Notes: generated by a model from the letters alone, not told the origin. Counted from the first letter of the stretch, positions 17,150-26,203 are shown. The stretch is DNA of 64,000 bases from UBA4615 sp044368415 (GCA_044368415.1 JBIPLJ010000018.1:6252-70251); one strand, 5' to 3'. Numbers and translations are program-made.

Positions 17150-18445
17150 TCAGCCCTTGGCCGCCGCGCGAAACCCGCGCTTGAGGTCGTCGATCAGGTC
17201 GTCGACGTCCTCCAGCCCGATCGACAGGCGCAGCGTGGCCTCGCCGATGCCGGCCGCGGCGAGCGCCGCCGCGTCCATGCGGAAATGGGTGGTCGACGCC
17301 GGATGGATCACCAACGACTTCGCGTCGCCGACGTTCGCCAGGTGCGAGAACAGCGACAGGCTCTCGACGAAGCGGCGCCCACCCGCGCGATCGTGCTTGA
17401 GGTCGACGCTGAACACCGCCCCGCAGCCGCGGGGCAGCAGTCGCCTGGCCAGCGCATGGTCCGGATGCGACGCGAGCTCGGGCCAGGCGATGCGCGAGAC
17501 CTGCGGGTGGGACACGAGGAACTCGACGATACGCCGTGCATTGGCCACGTGCCGGTCCATCCGCAGGCCCAGCGTCTCGATGCCCTGCAGGATCTGGAAA
17601 GCGTTCATCGGCGACAGGCACGCGCCGAAGTCGCGCAAACCCTCGCGTCGCGCCCGCAGCAGGAACGGTGCGACGGTCGACTCCTCGGCGAACACCATCC
17701 CGTGGAAGCCGTCATACGGCTCCGTCAGCTCCGGGAAGCGGCCCGAGGCGATCCAGTCGAAGTGTCCGGAATCAACCAAAAGCCCGCCGATCACCGTGCC
17801 GTGGCCAGATAGGAACTTGGTTGCCGAGTGGTAGACGAGATCGGCCCCGTGCTCGAACGGCCGGATCAGCCAGGGCGTGGTGAAGGTCGAGTCGACCAGC
17901 AGCGGCACGCGGTGCGCATGTGCGATATCGGCCACCGCACCGATGTCTAGGACGTCGAGCCCCGGGTTGCCCAGCGTCTCGCCGAACAGCAGGCGCGTGT
18001 TGGGGCGCAGGGCCGCGCGCCAAGCATCGAGGTCGCGCGGATCGACGAAGCTCGTCTCGATGCCGAAGCGCGACATCGTGTAGCGCAGAAGATTGTGCGA
18101 GCCACCGTAGAGCGACCGGGAGGCGACGATGTGCGAGCCCGCGCCCGCCAGCGTCGCCACGGCCAGGTGTAGCGCCGCCTGTCCGCTCGCGGTGCCGATG
18201 GCGCCAACGCCCTGCTCGAGCGCCGCGATGCGTTCCTCGAGGACGGCGACCGTCGGATTGCTGATCCGGGAGTAGACATGCCCCGAGCGCTCCATGTTGA
18301 ACAGGCCCGCGGCCTGCTCAGAGTCGGGAAACACATAGGCGGCAGTCAGGTGGATCGGCGTGGCGCGTGCGCCGGTCGCCGGATCGGGCGCGGCGCCCGC
18401 GTGCAGGGCCATCGTCGACAGGCCTTGAGGATCACGACGGATCAT
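17150..18445 (-). CDS. metY: O-acetylhomoserine sulfhydrylase
   Basis: A 431-residue PLP enzyme of the Cys/Met metabolism family that makes homocysteine from O-acetylhomoserine and sulfide. It shows TAAYVFPDSEQAAGLFN, YSRISNPTVAVLEERIA, GTASGQAALHL, the PLP lysine in YHSATKFLSGHG, and the MetY-type block GLRDFGACLSPMNAFQILQG. Related gamma-synthases are distinguished mainly by this block and the longer length. ATG at 18445 begins the conserved region (MIRRDPQGLSTMALHAGA); the frame further upstream is not coding-like. Confidence 0.92.
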   Translation of the reverse strand: MIRRDPQGLSTMALHAGAAPDPATGARATPIHLTAAYVFPDSEQAAGLFNMERSGHVYSRISNPTVAVLEERIAALEQGVGAIGTASGQAALHLAVATLAGAGSHIVASRSLYGGSHNLLRYTMSRFGIETSFVDPRDLDAWRAALRPNTRLLFGETLGNPGLDVLDIGAVADIAHAHRVPLLVDSTFTTPWLIRPFEHGADLVYHSATKFLSGHGTVIGGLLVDSGHFDWIASGRFPELTEPYDGFHGMVFAEESTVAPFLLRARREGLRDFGACLSPMNAFQILQGIETLGLRMDRHVANARRIVEFLVSHPQVSRIAWPELASHPDHALARRLLPRGCGAVFSVDLKHDRAGGRRFVESLSLFSHLANVGDAKSLVIHPASTTHFRMDAAALAAAGIGEATLRLSIGLEDVDDLIDDLKRGFRAAAKG

Positions 18446-18687
18446 GGCGGGAGGTCGGCAAGACGCTTCGCAGGGGGAGGCAGCCGAATCTATCACGCGG
18501 CTCTGGATGGGCCGCCCCTGCCCGGGCAGGCCCGCCGCCTGGCCCCGCCGCCCGGCCGCCTGCGGCCGACGGAGGTCCGCCCGTCGGTCGGCCCCCATCG
18601 CCGTGGCGCGCAACCGACGGCGACTCGAGACCGCATGCGGCGCGAGCCCCACAATCCGGAGTAATCCCCGCATCCAGCGGGACGCCC

Positions 18688-19536
18688 ATGTCCGACAAGC
18701 CCAGCTACACCGTCACCGTCGCCGGCCTCGATGCGCAGCACCTGCGGCTGATCGAGGTCGTCTTCCGGCACATTCAGCACAACCGGTTCCTTTTCCGGCT
18801 GGACGAGGCCGACGAACATGAGTCGGCCGACGTGCTGATTGCCGGCATCGGCGATCCGGTGGGGCGAGAGGCACTCGAGCGGGCCCGGGCGCGGGGCCGA
18901 CCCGCGGCGACCATCTCGGTCATCGGTCCCGATGGCTCGGGCGGCGGTCAGCATGCGATCGAGGTCGGCCAGTTGGTGCGCCAGCTGCTCCCGATCCTGA
19001 ACCGGGTCGTCGAGCTCGAGGGCCTGGCGGGCGGGCCACGCCGAATGCGGGGCGCGACGCGCATCGGTCGGGCGCCGGACAGCGTGCTCCGCGGGGGCGA
19101 ACCCGGCGAGGTCGGCGAGCGGCCGCGGGTGCTGCTGATCGATCGCGACGAGTCCATCCGCAGGCAGCTCGCGGATGCGTTCGGCAGGATGGGCGTGGAC
19201 ATGGACACCGCCTCGAGCAGCGACGAGGCGCTCGAGCGGCTGGTGATGCGTCCAACCGACGTGGCGCTGCTCGACGGGGAGCTGCCGGGCGGCGAGGGCC
19301 TGCGGCTCGCACGCACCATCCGGCGGGAACCCGAATGGCGGGAGCTGCCGATCGTTGTCCTGAGCGAGCGCCGCACGCCGCTGGACGTGATCCGCGGTGC
19401 CTTCGCCGGCTGCAGCGCCTACCTCGCCAAGCCGGTCGAGTACCACGACTTGCACCGCACGATCGTCCGCCAGCTCGGGCGTGTGCGCACGCCCGAACGC
19501 ATCCCCTCGCAGCTGCGCTTCGCCGCGGCACGATGA
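18688..19536 (+). CDS. Receiver-domain protein with unknown N-terminal domain
   Basis: A 282-residue protein. Residues about 145-270 form a CheY-like receiver: RVLLIDRDESIRR, phosphoacceptor Asp in DVALLDGELPGGEGL, VVLSERR and the Lys in AYLAKPVEYHDL. The first 110 residues (YTVTVAGLDAQHLRLIEVVF, ESADVLIAGIG) look like a degenerate receiver-like alpha/beta domain. No output domain or kinase is present, so it may act by protein contacts. ATG chosen at the first Met of the conserved frame. It diverges from metY over 242 bases. Confidence 0.75.
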   Translation: MSDKPSYTVTVAGLDAQHLRLIEVVFRHIQHNRFLFRLDEADEHESADVLIAGIGDPVGREALERARARGRPAATISVIGPDGSGGGQHAIEVGQLVRQLLPILNRVVELEGLAGGPRRMRGATRIGRAPDSVLRGGEPGEVGERPRVLLIDRDESIRRQLADAFGRMGVDMDTASSSDEALERLVMRPTDVALLDGELPGGEGLRLARTIRREPEWRELPIVVLSERRTPLDVIRGAFAGCSAYLAKPVEYHDLHRTIVRQLGRVRTPERIPSQLRFAAAR

Positions 19537-19608
19537 GCGCCGCCACGGCCGGCTTGCCAGCCCCCCATTGAGCCGATAGCATCGATCGGAACACACCGGG
19601 GGACGGCC

Positions 19609-20073
19609 ATGGAAGTCAGCGAGATCCTGAAGGTCAAGGGCACCACGCTGTACACCGTCGTGCCCGACACGATGCTGTCCGACGCGGTCATCGTGATGGC
19701 CGAGCACGACATCGGGTCATTGGTGGTGATGGATCGAGGCCGGCTCGCCGGCATGCTGACCTTCCGCGAAGTGATCCAGATCCTGGCCCGCCGTCAGCAG
19801 GAACATCGGACCGGGCCAACCCGGCCGGTCGCCGAGATCATCGTGCGCGACGTGATGAATCCCTCGCCGACCATCGCATCGCCTTCGATGGACGTCAACG
19901 AGCTTCGCCGCCTCATGCTCGAGAACCGCCAGCGCTACCTGCCGGTGATGGACGGCGAGGTGCTGCTCGGTGTGATCTCGTTCCACGACGTGGCCAAGGC
20001 GGTTCTCGAGGAGCAGGGCTTCGAGAACCGGATGCTCAAGGCCTACATCCGGGACTGGCCGGCCGAGGGCTGA
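19609..20073 (+). CDS. CBS-domain pair protein
   Basis: A 154-residue protein made of two CBS motifs forming one Bateman module: ILKVKGTTLYTVVPDTMLSDAV with GSLVVMDRGRLAGMLTFREV, and VRDVMNPSPTIASPSMDVNELRRLML with YLPVMDGEVLLGVISFHDVA. Such stand-alone modules bind adenine nucleotides and regulate partners. ATG follows gggggac. A tagcat sequence at 19577-19582 is a possible -10 element. Confidence 0.92.
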   Translation: MEVSEILKVKGTTLYTVVPDTMLSDAVIVMAEHDIGSLVVMDRGRLAGMLTFREVIQILARRQQEHRTGPTRPVAEIIVRDVMNPSPTIASPSMDVNELRRLMLENRQRYLPVMDGEVLLGVISFHDVAKAVLEEQGFENRMLKAYIRDWPAEG

Positions 20074-20148
20074 GCGCCGCCTGAGGTGTCCCCACTACGC
20101 CCGAGTCGGCGCCGCCCGTGGGGTTCCGACCGGCGATGGTCCGTCGGT

Positions 20149-20157
20149 TGGTAGAAT
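20149..20157 (+). promoter_or_regulatory. Extended -10 promoter of surE
   Basis: tggtagaat matches an extended -10 (TGnTAGAAT). A transcript starting 6-8 bases downstream would begin at or one base before the surE ATG at 20165, so the message could be leaderless. No good -35 hexamer is seen, which extended -10 elements can tolerate. Confidence 0.5.
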
Positions 20158-20164
20158 CGGCGCA

Positions 20165-20914
20165 ATGCGGATCCTCATCAGCAACGACGACGGCTACTTC
20201 GCCCCGGGCCTCGCGGCACTGGCCGAATCGCTCCGGGACATGGCCGAGATCGTGGTGGTCGCACCCGAGCGCGACCGATCCGGCGCCTCCAACTCCCTCA
20301 CGCTCGACCGGCCCCTGTCGGTCAGGACTGCGTCCACGGGCTACCTGTACCTGAACGGCACGCCCACCGACTGCGTCCACGTTGCGGTCACTGGCCTGCT
20401 TGACGTCCGGCCCGACTTGGTGGTCTCGGGCATCAACGACGGCGCCAACATGGGCGACGACACGATCTACTCCGGCACCGTCGCCGCAGCGATGGAGGGC
20501 TTTCTGCTGGGTATCCCGGCGATCGCATTCTCGCTCGCGCACAGGGGGCACGAGCACCTCGACAGCGCGGCTCGCGTGGCCCGCGACGTGGTGCGCCGCT
20601 TCGTCGACAGGCCTTACCCGTCGCCCGGGCCGGTGCTGCTCAACGTGAACATACCGAACCTGCCTTACGATCGCATCGGCGGCATTGTGCCGACCCGGCT
20701 CGGCAAGCGGCACCACGCCGAGGAGGTGGTGCGCGCGACCAACCCGCGCGGCGAGACCGTGTACTGGATCGGTCCGGCCGGATCGGCGAAGGACGCCGGC
20801 CCGGGCACGGACTTCCATGCGGTCGCCGCCGGGCAGGTGTCGGTCACGCCGCTGCACATCGACCTCACCGCCGCCGCCCTGTCCGACGCGACCCGCCGAT
20901 GGCTGACCGACTAG
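20165..20914 (+). CDS. surE: 5'/3'-nucleotidase SurE
   Basis: A 249-residue metal-dependent nucleotidase that removes phosphate from nucleoside mono- and exopolyphosphates, a stationary-phase survival protein. The metal site ISNDDGYFAPG is at the N-terminus; VAPERDRSGASNSLTL, NGTPTDCVHVA and VSGINDGANMGDDTIYSGTV are classic. It begins the surE-pcm-nlpD order and its last 16 bases overlap pcm. No Shine-Dalgarno sequence precedes the ATG. Confidence 0.97.
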   Translation: MRILISNDDGYFAPGLAALAESLRDMAEIVVVAPERDRSGASNSLTLDRPLSVRTASTGYLYLNGTPTDCVHVAVTGLLDVRPDLVVSGINDGANMGDDTIYSGTVAAAMEGFLLGIPAIAFSLAHRGHEHLDSAARVARDVVRRFVDRPYPSPGPVLLNVNIPNLPYDRIGGIVPTRLGKRHHAEEVVRATNPRGETVYWIGPAGSAKDAGPGTDFHAVAAGQVSVTPLHIDLTAAALSDATRRWLTD

Positions 20915-21594
20915 CCCGCGCTCCCGGGTCCGGCGGCCTGACGTCGGACCGGGCTCGTGAGCACATGGTCCAGGGCCTGCGCACACTCGGAATCCGGCAC
21001 GAGGTCGTCCTCGCGGCGATGTCCGCGGTGCCCCGCCACCTGTTCGTCGACCAGGGCCTGGCCAGCCGGGCCTATGAGGACGTTGCGCTGCCGATCGGTC
21101 AGGGCCAGACGATCAGCAAGCCGAGCACGGTCGCCAAGATGATCGAGCTGCTCGTGCGCGAGCGCGATCCGAAGTCGCTCCGCACGGCCAAGGTGCTGGA
21201 GGTCGGCACGGGCTGCGGCTATCAGGCCGCCGTGCTCGCCCATGTCTTCGGCGAGGCCGTGTCGATCGAGCGCCTGCGCTGGCTGCACGAGGCCGCCCGC
21301 ACGAACATCCGGCCGATGCGCATGCCCAACCTGCGCCTGACCTTCGGCGACGGCCGGCAGGGTGTCGAGGTCGCGGCGCCGTACGACGCGATCATCGTCG
21401 CGGCGGCGGGCGAGGACATCCCGGACCCGTTACTGATGCAGATGAAGGTCGGCGGCACGCTGATCGCGCCGGTCGCGTCCACCGTCGGCGCCAGCCAGGC
21501 GCTGCACTTCGTCGAGCGTCCCGGCCGCGACGAGTGGACCTTGACGGTGCTCGACGCTGTACGATTTGTCCCGCTTCGCCGCGGCACCAGCTGA
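20899..21594 (+). CDS. pcm: Protein-L-isoaspartate O-methyltransferase
   Basis: A 231-residue SAM enzyme that methylates L-isoaspartyl residues to start repair of aged proteins. Motifs: MVQGLRTLGIRHEVVLAAM, YEDVALPIGQGQTISKPS, SAM-binding LEVGTGCGYQAAVLA, and YDAIIVAAAGEDIPDPLL. It starts within the surE gene (16-base overlap), indicating coupled translation, and is followed by the nlpD-like gene after 29 bases. Confidence 0.96.
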   Translation: MADRLARAPGSGGLTSDRAREHMVQGLRTLGIRHEVVLAAMSAVPRHLFVDQGLASRAYEDVALPIGQGQTISKPSTVAKMIELLVRERDPKSLRTAKVLEVGTGCGYQAAVLAHVFGEAVSIERLRWLHEAARTNIRPMRMPNLRLTFGDGRQGVEVAAPYDAIIVAAAGEDIPDPLLMQMKVGGTLIAPVASTVGASQALHFVERPGRDEWTLTVLDAVRFVPLRRGTS

Positions 21595-21623
21595 GCGCAG
21601 CCGCGATCACGTTCATTATCGAC

Positions 21624-22613
21624 ATGCCCCAACGCGCCTCCTGTCCGTTCGCCTATGTCCGAGCGCTGCTCGCAGCGGGGCTCGTGCTCGCCCTCGCGGC
21701 CTGCACGAGCGCGCCGCCCGCGCCGATCGTCGCGCGCACCCACTCCGGCGCCCGACCGGCTGCGCCCGCGGTACCGCCTGCCGCTCCTGTTGTTGCGCCG
21801 ACGCCGGTACAGCCCTCGCTGGACGCGACCGTCCAGACCGCGCCGATCCGCAGCGGCTCGGTCGAGTCGCGCGGTATCGAGTCGCGTCCGCTCGAACCGC
21901 GTGCGCCCGCTGCGACATCCGGAGCCCTCGGCCCGGCGGTGACGCCCGGCACCGGCGCACCGCCTGCGACCGCCTCCGCGCTGCCGCCCAATACCCGCAG
22001 CACGCCGCGCGGCACCAAGCTGCCGTACTCAGAGAGCGCGCTGGCCGACCTGCGCGCGGCCGATGCCGCGGCGCCGCCCGCCGCAGCGCCGGCCGCCTCG
22101 GCGCCGGCCCCCGCAGCTTCGGCGCCTGGCGTCACGCCCCCCGCGCCGGCGCCGGCAGCCCCCGCACCCTCGGGCGGGGCGGCTTTCACGGCACCCCCGG
22201 TCGTCGCTGCGCCGCCCCCGGGCGGCCCGGCACCGGCCGCGGACGGAGACGGCGAATGGGCCTGGCCTTCGCCGGGCAAGGTCATGCAGTCGTTCTCCGA
22301 GTCCGGCAACAAGGGGGTGGTGCTGGGCGGCAAGGTCGGCGACCCGGTGGTCGCCGCGGCCGAAGGGCGCGTGATCTTCAGCGGCAACGGACCGCGCGGC
22401 TACGGCAACCTGGTCATCGTCAAGCACGCCAACGAGTTGCTGTCGGTCTACGCGCACAACCGCACGCTGTCGGTCAAGGAGGGGCAGGCGGTCAAGCGTG
22501 GCCAGAAGATCGCGGAGCTCGGCGACTCGGGCACGGCGTCGCCGCGACTTCACTTCGAGATCCGGCAGCAGGGCAAGCCGGTCGATCCGACCCGGTTCCT
22601 GCCGAAGCGCTGA
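21624..22613 (+). CDS. nlpD: NlpD-like amidase activator lacking LysM
   Basis: A 329-residue lipoprotein (lipobox LALAACTS near residue 27) with an Ala/Pro-rich middle of about 190 residues and a C-terminal M23/LytM domain (WAWPSPGKVMQSF, YGNLVIVKHANELLSVYAHN, SPRLHFEIRQQGKPVDP). Catalytic positions are degenerate: no HxxxD at NKGVVLGGKVGD, and the final HxH is RLH, as in NlpD, which activates the amidase AmiC rather than cutting peptidoglycan. Position after surE-pcm supports NlpD. The LysM domain normally found between lipobox and LytM is not visible. ATG 21624 is the first Met before the signal peptide. Confidence 0.85.
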   Translation: MPQRASCPFAYVRALLAAGLVLALAACTSAPPAPIVARTHSGARPAAPAVPPAAPVVAPTPVQPSLDATVQTAPIRSGSVESRGIESRPLEPRAPAATSGALGPAVTPGTGAPPATASALPPNTRSTPRGTKLPYSESALADLRAADAAAPPAAAPAASAPAPAASAPGVTPPAPAPAAPAPSGGAAFTAPPVVAAPPPGGPAPAADGDGEWAWPSPGKVMQSFSESGNKGVVLGGKVGDPVVAAAEGRVIFSGNGPRGYGNLVIVKHANELLSVYAHNRTLSVKEGQAVKRGQKIAELGDSGTASPRLHFEIRQQGKPVDPTRFLPKR

Positions 22614-22623
22614 GGGCCGACAG

Positions 22624-23400
22624 ATGGTCCCGATCCTGGTCTTCGACATCGAGACCGTGCCCGATGCCGCCGGGCTGCGTGCGGCCTGGGGCCTGGATGG
22701 CGACGATGACGTGGTCGTCGAGGCCGCGCTCGCGCGCCGCCGTGAGCAGACCTCGGGCGCGAGCGACTTCCTGCCGCTGCACCTGCACAAGGTCATCGTC
22801 ATCTCGATGCTGTTCCGCGACGCCGAAGGTCTGCGCGTGCGTTCGCTGGCTGGCGGGCCGGACGATGAGGGGAAACTGGTCCAAGGGTTCTTTCGCACCG
22901 TCGAGAAGTACACGCCGAACCTCGTCTCCTGGAACGGCGGGGGCTTCGACCTGCAGGTGCTGCATTACCGTGGTTTGATCCACACGGTGCAGGCGCACCG
23001 CTACTGGGACCAGGGCGAGGATGACCGTGACTTCAAGTGGAACAGCTACGTGTCGCGCTACCACTCGCGGCACACCGACCTGATGGACCTACTCGCGCTC
23101 TATAACGGCCGTGCCGCCGCACCGCTCGATCAGCTTGCCAAGATGTGCGGCTTCCCCGGCAAGCTCGGGATGGACGGCTCGCAGGTCTACGATGCCTGGC
23201 AGGCGGGCCTGCAAGACGAGATTCGCGACTACTGCGAGACCGACGTCGCGAACACCTGGCTGCTCTACAACCGCTTCCGGCTGATGCGTGGTTCGCTCAC
23301 CGCCGACGAGTACGAGGCCGAAATGACCCTGACGCGCGAGACGCTCGGCGCGCTCGAGGGCGACCACTGGCCGGAATTCCTTGCGGCCTGGTCGACGTGA
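22624..23400 (+). CDS. Predicted 3'-5' exonuclease (PolB-like)
   Basis: A 258-residue DnaQ-fold nuclease like the predicted PolB-type 3'-5' exonucleases. Motif I is LVFDIETVPD, motif II region LVSWNGGGFDLQVLHYRG, a middle block HTDLMDLLALYNG and motif III YCETDVANTWLLYNR provide the DEDD acidic residues. It starts 11 bases after the nlpD-like gene and overlaps rlmD by GTGA, so it is part of the same transcription unit. Its biological substrate is unknown. Confidence 0.9.
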   Translation: MVPILVFDIETVPDAAGLRAAWGLDGDDDVVVEAALARRREQTSGASDFLPLHLHKVIVISMLFRDAEGLRVRSLAGGPDDEGKLVQGFFRTVEKYTPNLVSWNGGGFDLQVLHYRGLIHTVQAHRYWDQGEDDRDFKWNSYVSRYHSRHTDLMDLLALYNGRAAAPLDQLAKMCGFPGKLGMDGSQVYDAWQAGLQDEIRDYCETDVANTWLLYNRFRLMRGSLTADEYEAEMTLTRETLGALEGDHWPEFLAAWST

Positions 23401-24716
23401 GCGAACGGTACCGGATCGAATCCCTGGACCTCGAGGCGAACGGCGTCGCGCGCAGCGAAGGCAAGGTGACCTTCGTGCGCGGTGCGCTGCCCGGCGAGAC
23501 GGTCACCGCGCGCATCGTGCGGCGCAAGCCGCGCTTTGACGTCGCCGAAGTCGAGACCATCGAGCGCGCGAGCGTGCTCCGCACGACACCGCGCTGCCCC
23601 AACTTCGGTGTCTGCGGCGGCTGCACCATGCAGCACGTCGAGACCCGCGCGCAGGTGTCGATCAAGCAGCGCGCGCTGGAGGACTCGCTGTGGCACCTCG
23701 GGCGCGTGCGCGCCGAGACGATGCTGCCGCCGATCGTGGGGCCGGCCTTCGGCTACCGATACCGCGCACGGCTGTCGGTGCGGCATGTCCCCAAGAAGGG
23801 CGGCGTGCTGGTGGGCTTCCACGAGCGCGGCTCGAGCTATGTCGCCGACATGCGCGAATGTCTGGTGCTGCCGCCCACCGTGTCGGCGCTCCTGGTGCCG
23901 CTGCGCGAGCTGGTCGGTGGCCTGTCGATCCGCGACCGCATGCCCCAGGTCGAGCTCGCCCAGGGCGAGACGGTGCTGGCGCTGGTCTTCCGGATCCTCG
24001 AGCCGCTGACCGACGCGGACGTCGCGCTGCTGCGTGCGTTCGGTGCCCGCCATGCGGTCGAGATGTGGCTGCAGCCCAAGGGGCCCGAGACCATCGAGCT
24101 GCTCTCGACGCCCGGCGGCGGCGGCGAGTCGGTGCTGCACTACTCGCTGCCGGAGTTCGGCGTCGTCCATCCGTTCCGGCCGACCGACTTCACCCAGGTC
24201 AACCACATGATCAACGCGACGCTGGTCGGTCGCGCGGTGCGCCTGCTCGATCCGCAGCCGAACGAGCGGGTCGCGGACTTGTTCTGCGGACTTGGCAACT
24301 TCACGCTGCCGCTGGCCACTCGGGCCCGCGAGGTGGTCGGCATCGAGGGCAGCCGCGCGCTTGTCCAGCGGGCGCAGGCCAACGCCCAGGCCAACGGGCT
24401 CGAAGCGCGAACCGCGTTCGACGTCGCCAACCTCTTCGAGCTGACCCTAGAGCGCTGGCAGTCGCTCGGTGCCTTCGACCGGGTGCTGGTCGATCCGCCG
24501 CGCGAGGGCGCGCTCGCGGTGGCGCAGGCGCTGGCCCAGCCCGGCGTGCCGCGCCCGAAACGCATCGTCTACGTGTCATGTAATCCGGCCACGCTTGCCC
24601 GCGACGCCTCGATCCTGGTCAACGAGGGGGGCTGGCGGATCGGCGCCGCGGGCGTGGTGAACATGTTCCCGCACACCTCGCACGTCGAGTCGATGGCGGT
24701 ATTCGAGTCCGACTGA
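23397..24716 (+). CDS. rlmD: 23S rRNA (uracil-1939-C5)-methyltransferase
   Basis: A 439-residue RlmD/RumA methyltransferase acting on U1939 of 23S rRNA. It begins with a TRAM domain (YRIESLDLEANGVARSEGKV), then the iron-sulfur cysteines Cys67, Cys73, Cys76 (PRCPNFGVCGGC) and a fourth in RECLVLPP; SAM-binding DLFCGLGNFTLPLA; catalytic cysteine in YVSCNPATLARD. GTG at 23397 overlaps the exonuclease stop and is favoured since the TRAM domain starts at once. A terminator follows. Confidence 0.96.
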   Translation: MSERYRIESLDLEANGVARSEGKVTFVRGALPGETVTARIVRRKPRFDVAEVETIERASVLRTTPRCPNFGVCGGCTMQHVETRAQVSIKQRALEDSLWHLGRVRAETMLPPIVGPAFGYRYRARLSVRHVPKKGGVLVGFHERGSSYVADMRECLVLPPTVSALLVPLRELVGGLSIRDRMPQVELAQGETVLALVFRILEPLTDADVALLRAFGARHAVEMWLQPKGPETIELLSTPGGGGESVLHYSLPEFGVVHPFRPTDFTQVNHMINATLVGRAVRLLDPQPNERVADLFCGLGNFTLPLATRAREVVGIEGSRALVQRAQANAQANGLEARTAFDVANLFELTLERWQSLGAFDRVLVDPPREGALAVAQALAQPGVPRPKRIVYVSCNPATLARDASILVNEGGWRIGAAGVVNMFPHTSHVESMAVFESD

Positions 24717-24735
24717 GTCCGGCGCCCGCAAAGCA

Positions 24736-24763
24736 GAAAGCCGCCCCGAAAGGCGGCTTTCGC
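24736..24763. terminator. Bidirectional rho-independent terminator
   Basis: Perfect 9-bp stem aaagccgcc (24737-24745) and ggcggcttt (24752-24760) with a 6-base loop. A-run on one side and T-run on the other let it serve both rlmD and the convergent Bax-inhibitor gene. Confidence 0.85.
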
Positions 24764-24794
24764 GCGTAGGGCCCGCAGGCCCGTGTTGATCCGA

Positions 24795-25502
24795 TCAGTC
24801 GCGATCGCCGCCGAAGATGCCGAGCATCGCCAGCAGGTTCGAAAACACGTTGTACACGCTCAGGTAAACCGACAGCGTCGCGGTGACGTAATTCGTCTCG
24901 CCGCCCTGCACGACCCGCTGCAGGTCGACCAGGATGAAGGCTGAAAAGATGACGATCGCGATGGCCGAGATGGTCAGCGTCAACGCCGGCATCTGCAGGA
25001 AGATGTTGGCGACCGCCGCGAGGATCAGGACGAGCGCGCCGACGAAGAGGAAACGGCTCATTCCCGTGAAGTCGCGCTTGGACACCGTCGCAACCGTGGC
25101 CATCACGCCGAAGATCGCCGCCGTGCCACCGAACGCGGTCATGATGAGCTGAGCTCCGTTGGAGAAGCCGAGCACCGAGCCGACGAGCCGCGACAACATC
25201 AGGCCCATGAAAAACGTGAAACCGAGCAGCAGCGCAACACCGATGCCGCTGTTCTTGAACTTCTCGATCGCGAAGAAGAACCCGAAGGCGACGCCCATCA
25301 TCACGGCAAAGCCGATCAGCGGGCTGCCGGCGAAGAACGAGATGCCGGTGGTCACGCCGATCCAGGCGCCGAGCACCGTCGGGACCATGGATAGGGCGAG
25401 CAGCAGGTAGGTGTTGCGGAGCACCCGGTTGCGCGCGACGGTGCCGAGCTCGCCGGTGCGGCCGTAGGGCATCGACGGGTTGGACTGGGTTTCGTAGGCC
25501 AT
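24795..25502 (-). CDS. Bax inhibitor-1/YccA family membrane protein
   Basis: A 235-residue protein with seven predicted helices and the family blocks VLRNTYLLLALSMVPTVLGA, FFAIEKFKNSGIGVALLLGF and NVFSNLLAMLGIFGGDRD at the C-terminus. Relatives (YccA, YbhL, TMBIM) are proton-sensitive calcium leak channels or modulators of the FtsH protease. YccA is a known FtsH substrate, and the FtsH regulators hflK and hflC lie 12 kb away. ATG at 25502 is divergent from ndk. Confidence 0.93.
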   Translation of the reverse strand: MAYETQSNPSMPYGRTGELGTVARNRVLRNTYLLLALSMVPTVLGAWIGVTTGISFFAGSPLIGFAVMMGVAFGFFFAIEKFKNSGIGVALLLGFTFFMGLMLSRLVGSVLGFSNGAQLIMTAFGGTAAIFGVMATVATVSKRDFTGMSRFLFVGALVLILAAVANIFLQMPALTLTISAIAIVIFSAFILVDLQRVVQGGETNYVTATLSVYLSVYNVFSNLLAMLGIFGGDRD

Positions 25503-25699
25503 CTGGACTCCGTGAAAAACGAGGGGCGGCGCGCGGGCTCGCGCGTGAAAATCCCGTGACTTCTACTGTATGGGCTCTGGCTGTGGATTTCAACCCGTAC
25601 GCCAGCAAGGTCGTCGGGCGCCGGATCATGCGCGTCGGCTGCTCCGGGGCGGGTCGGTGCGCCTGCAAGAAGGGTCGGCGACGTGCCGCGGCTATGGCA

Positions 25700-25708
25700 T
25701 GCTAGAAT
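25700..25708 (+). promoter_or_regulatory. Extended -10 promoter for ndk
   Basis: tgctagaat fits TGnTAGAAT, 69 bases before the ndk start. The 275-base gap between the divergent Bax-inhibitor gene and ndk holds no gene. Confidence 0.5.
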
Positions 25709-25777
25709 CGCAGGCTAGACTTCTGTCAAGCTACCTTCGCTAACCCTCTCATTTTCAAGAATATTCCCGGAGTGCAC

Positions 25778-26203
25778 ATGGCTGTAGAGCAGACTCTGTC
25801 GATCATCAAACCCGATGCCGTCGCCAAGAACGTCGTCGGTCAGATCTACGCCCGATTCGAAGGCGCCGGTCTCAAGGTCATCGCCGCCCGAATGGCCCAC
25901 CTCTCACGCGGCGAGGCCGAAGCCTTCTACGGTGTCCACCGCGAGCGCCCGTTCTTCAAGGACCTCGTCGACTTCATGGTCTCCGGGCCGGTGATGATCC
26001 AGGTCTTGGAGGGCGACAATGCCATCCAGAAGAACCGCGACCTGATGGGCGCCACCGATCCCAAGAAGGCCGCCGCGGGCACGATCCGCGCCGACTTCGC
26101 CGACAGCATCGATGCGAACGCGGTACACGGCTCCGACGGTCCCGATACCGCGCGTGGCGAGATCGGGTTCTTTTTTTCGGGGATGAACGTCTACAGCCGT
26201 TGA
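25778..26203 (+). CDS. ndk: Nucleoside diphosphate kinase
   Basis: A 141-residue Ndk, exactly family length, exchanging gamma-phosphates between nucleoside tri- and diphosphates. It has LSIIKPDAVAKN, GVHRERPFFKDLVDFM and the phospho-histidine motif NAVHGSDGPDTARGEIGFFF. ATG at 25778 is preferred to GTG 25772 because family members start MAxExTLSIIKPD and cggag is well placed. It opens the conserved ndk-rlmN-pilW block. Confidence 0.98.
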   Translation: MAVEQTLSIIKPDAVAKNVVGQIYARFEGAGLKVIAARMAHLSRGEAEAFYGVHRERPFFKDLVDFMVSGPVMIQVLEGDNAIQKNRDLMGATDPKKAAAGTIRADFADSIDANAVHGSDGPDTARGEIGFFFSGMNVYSR

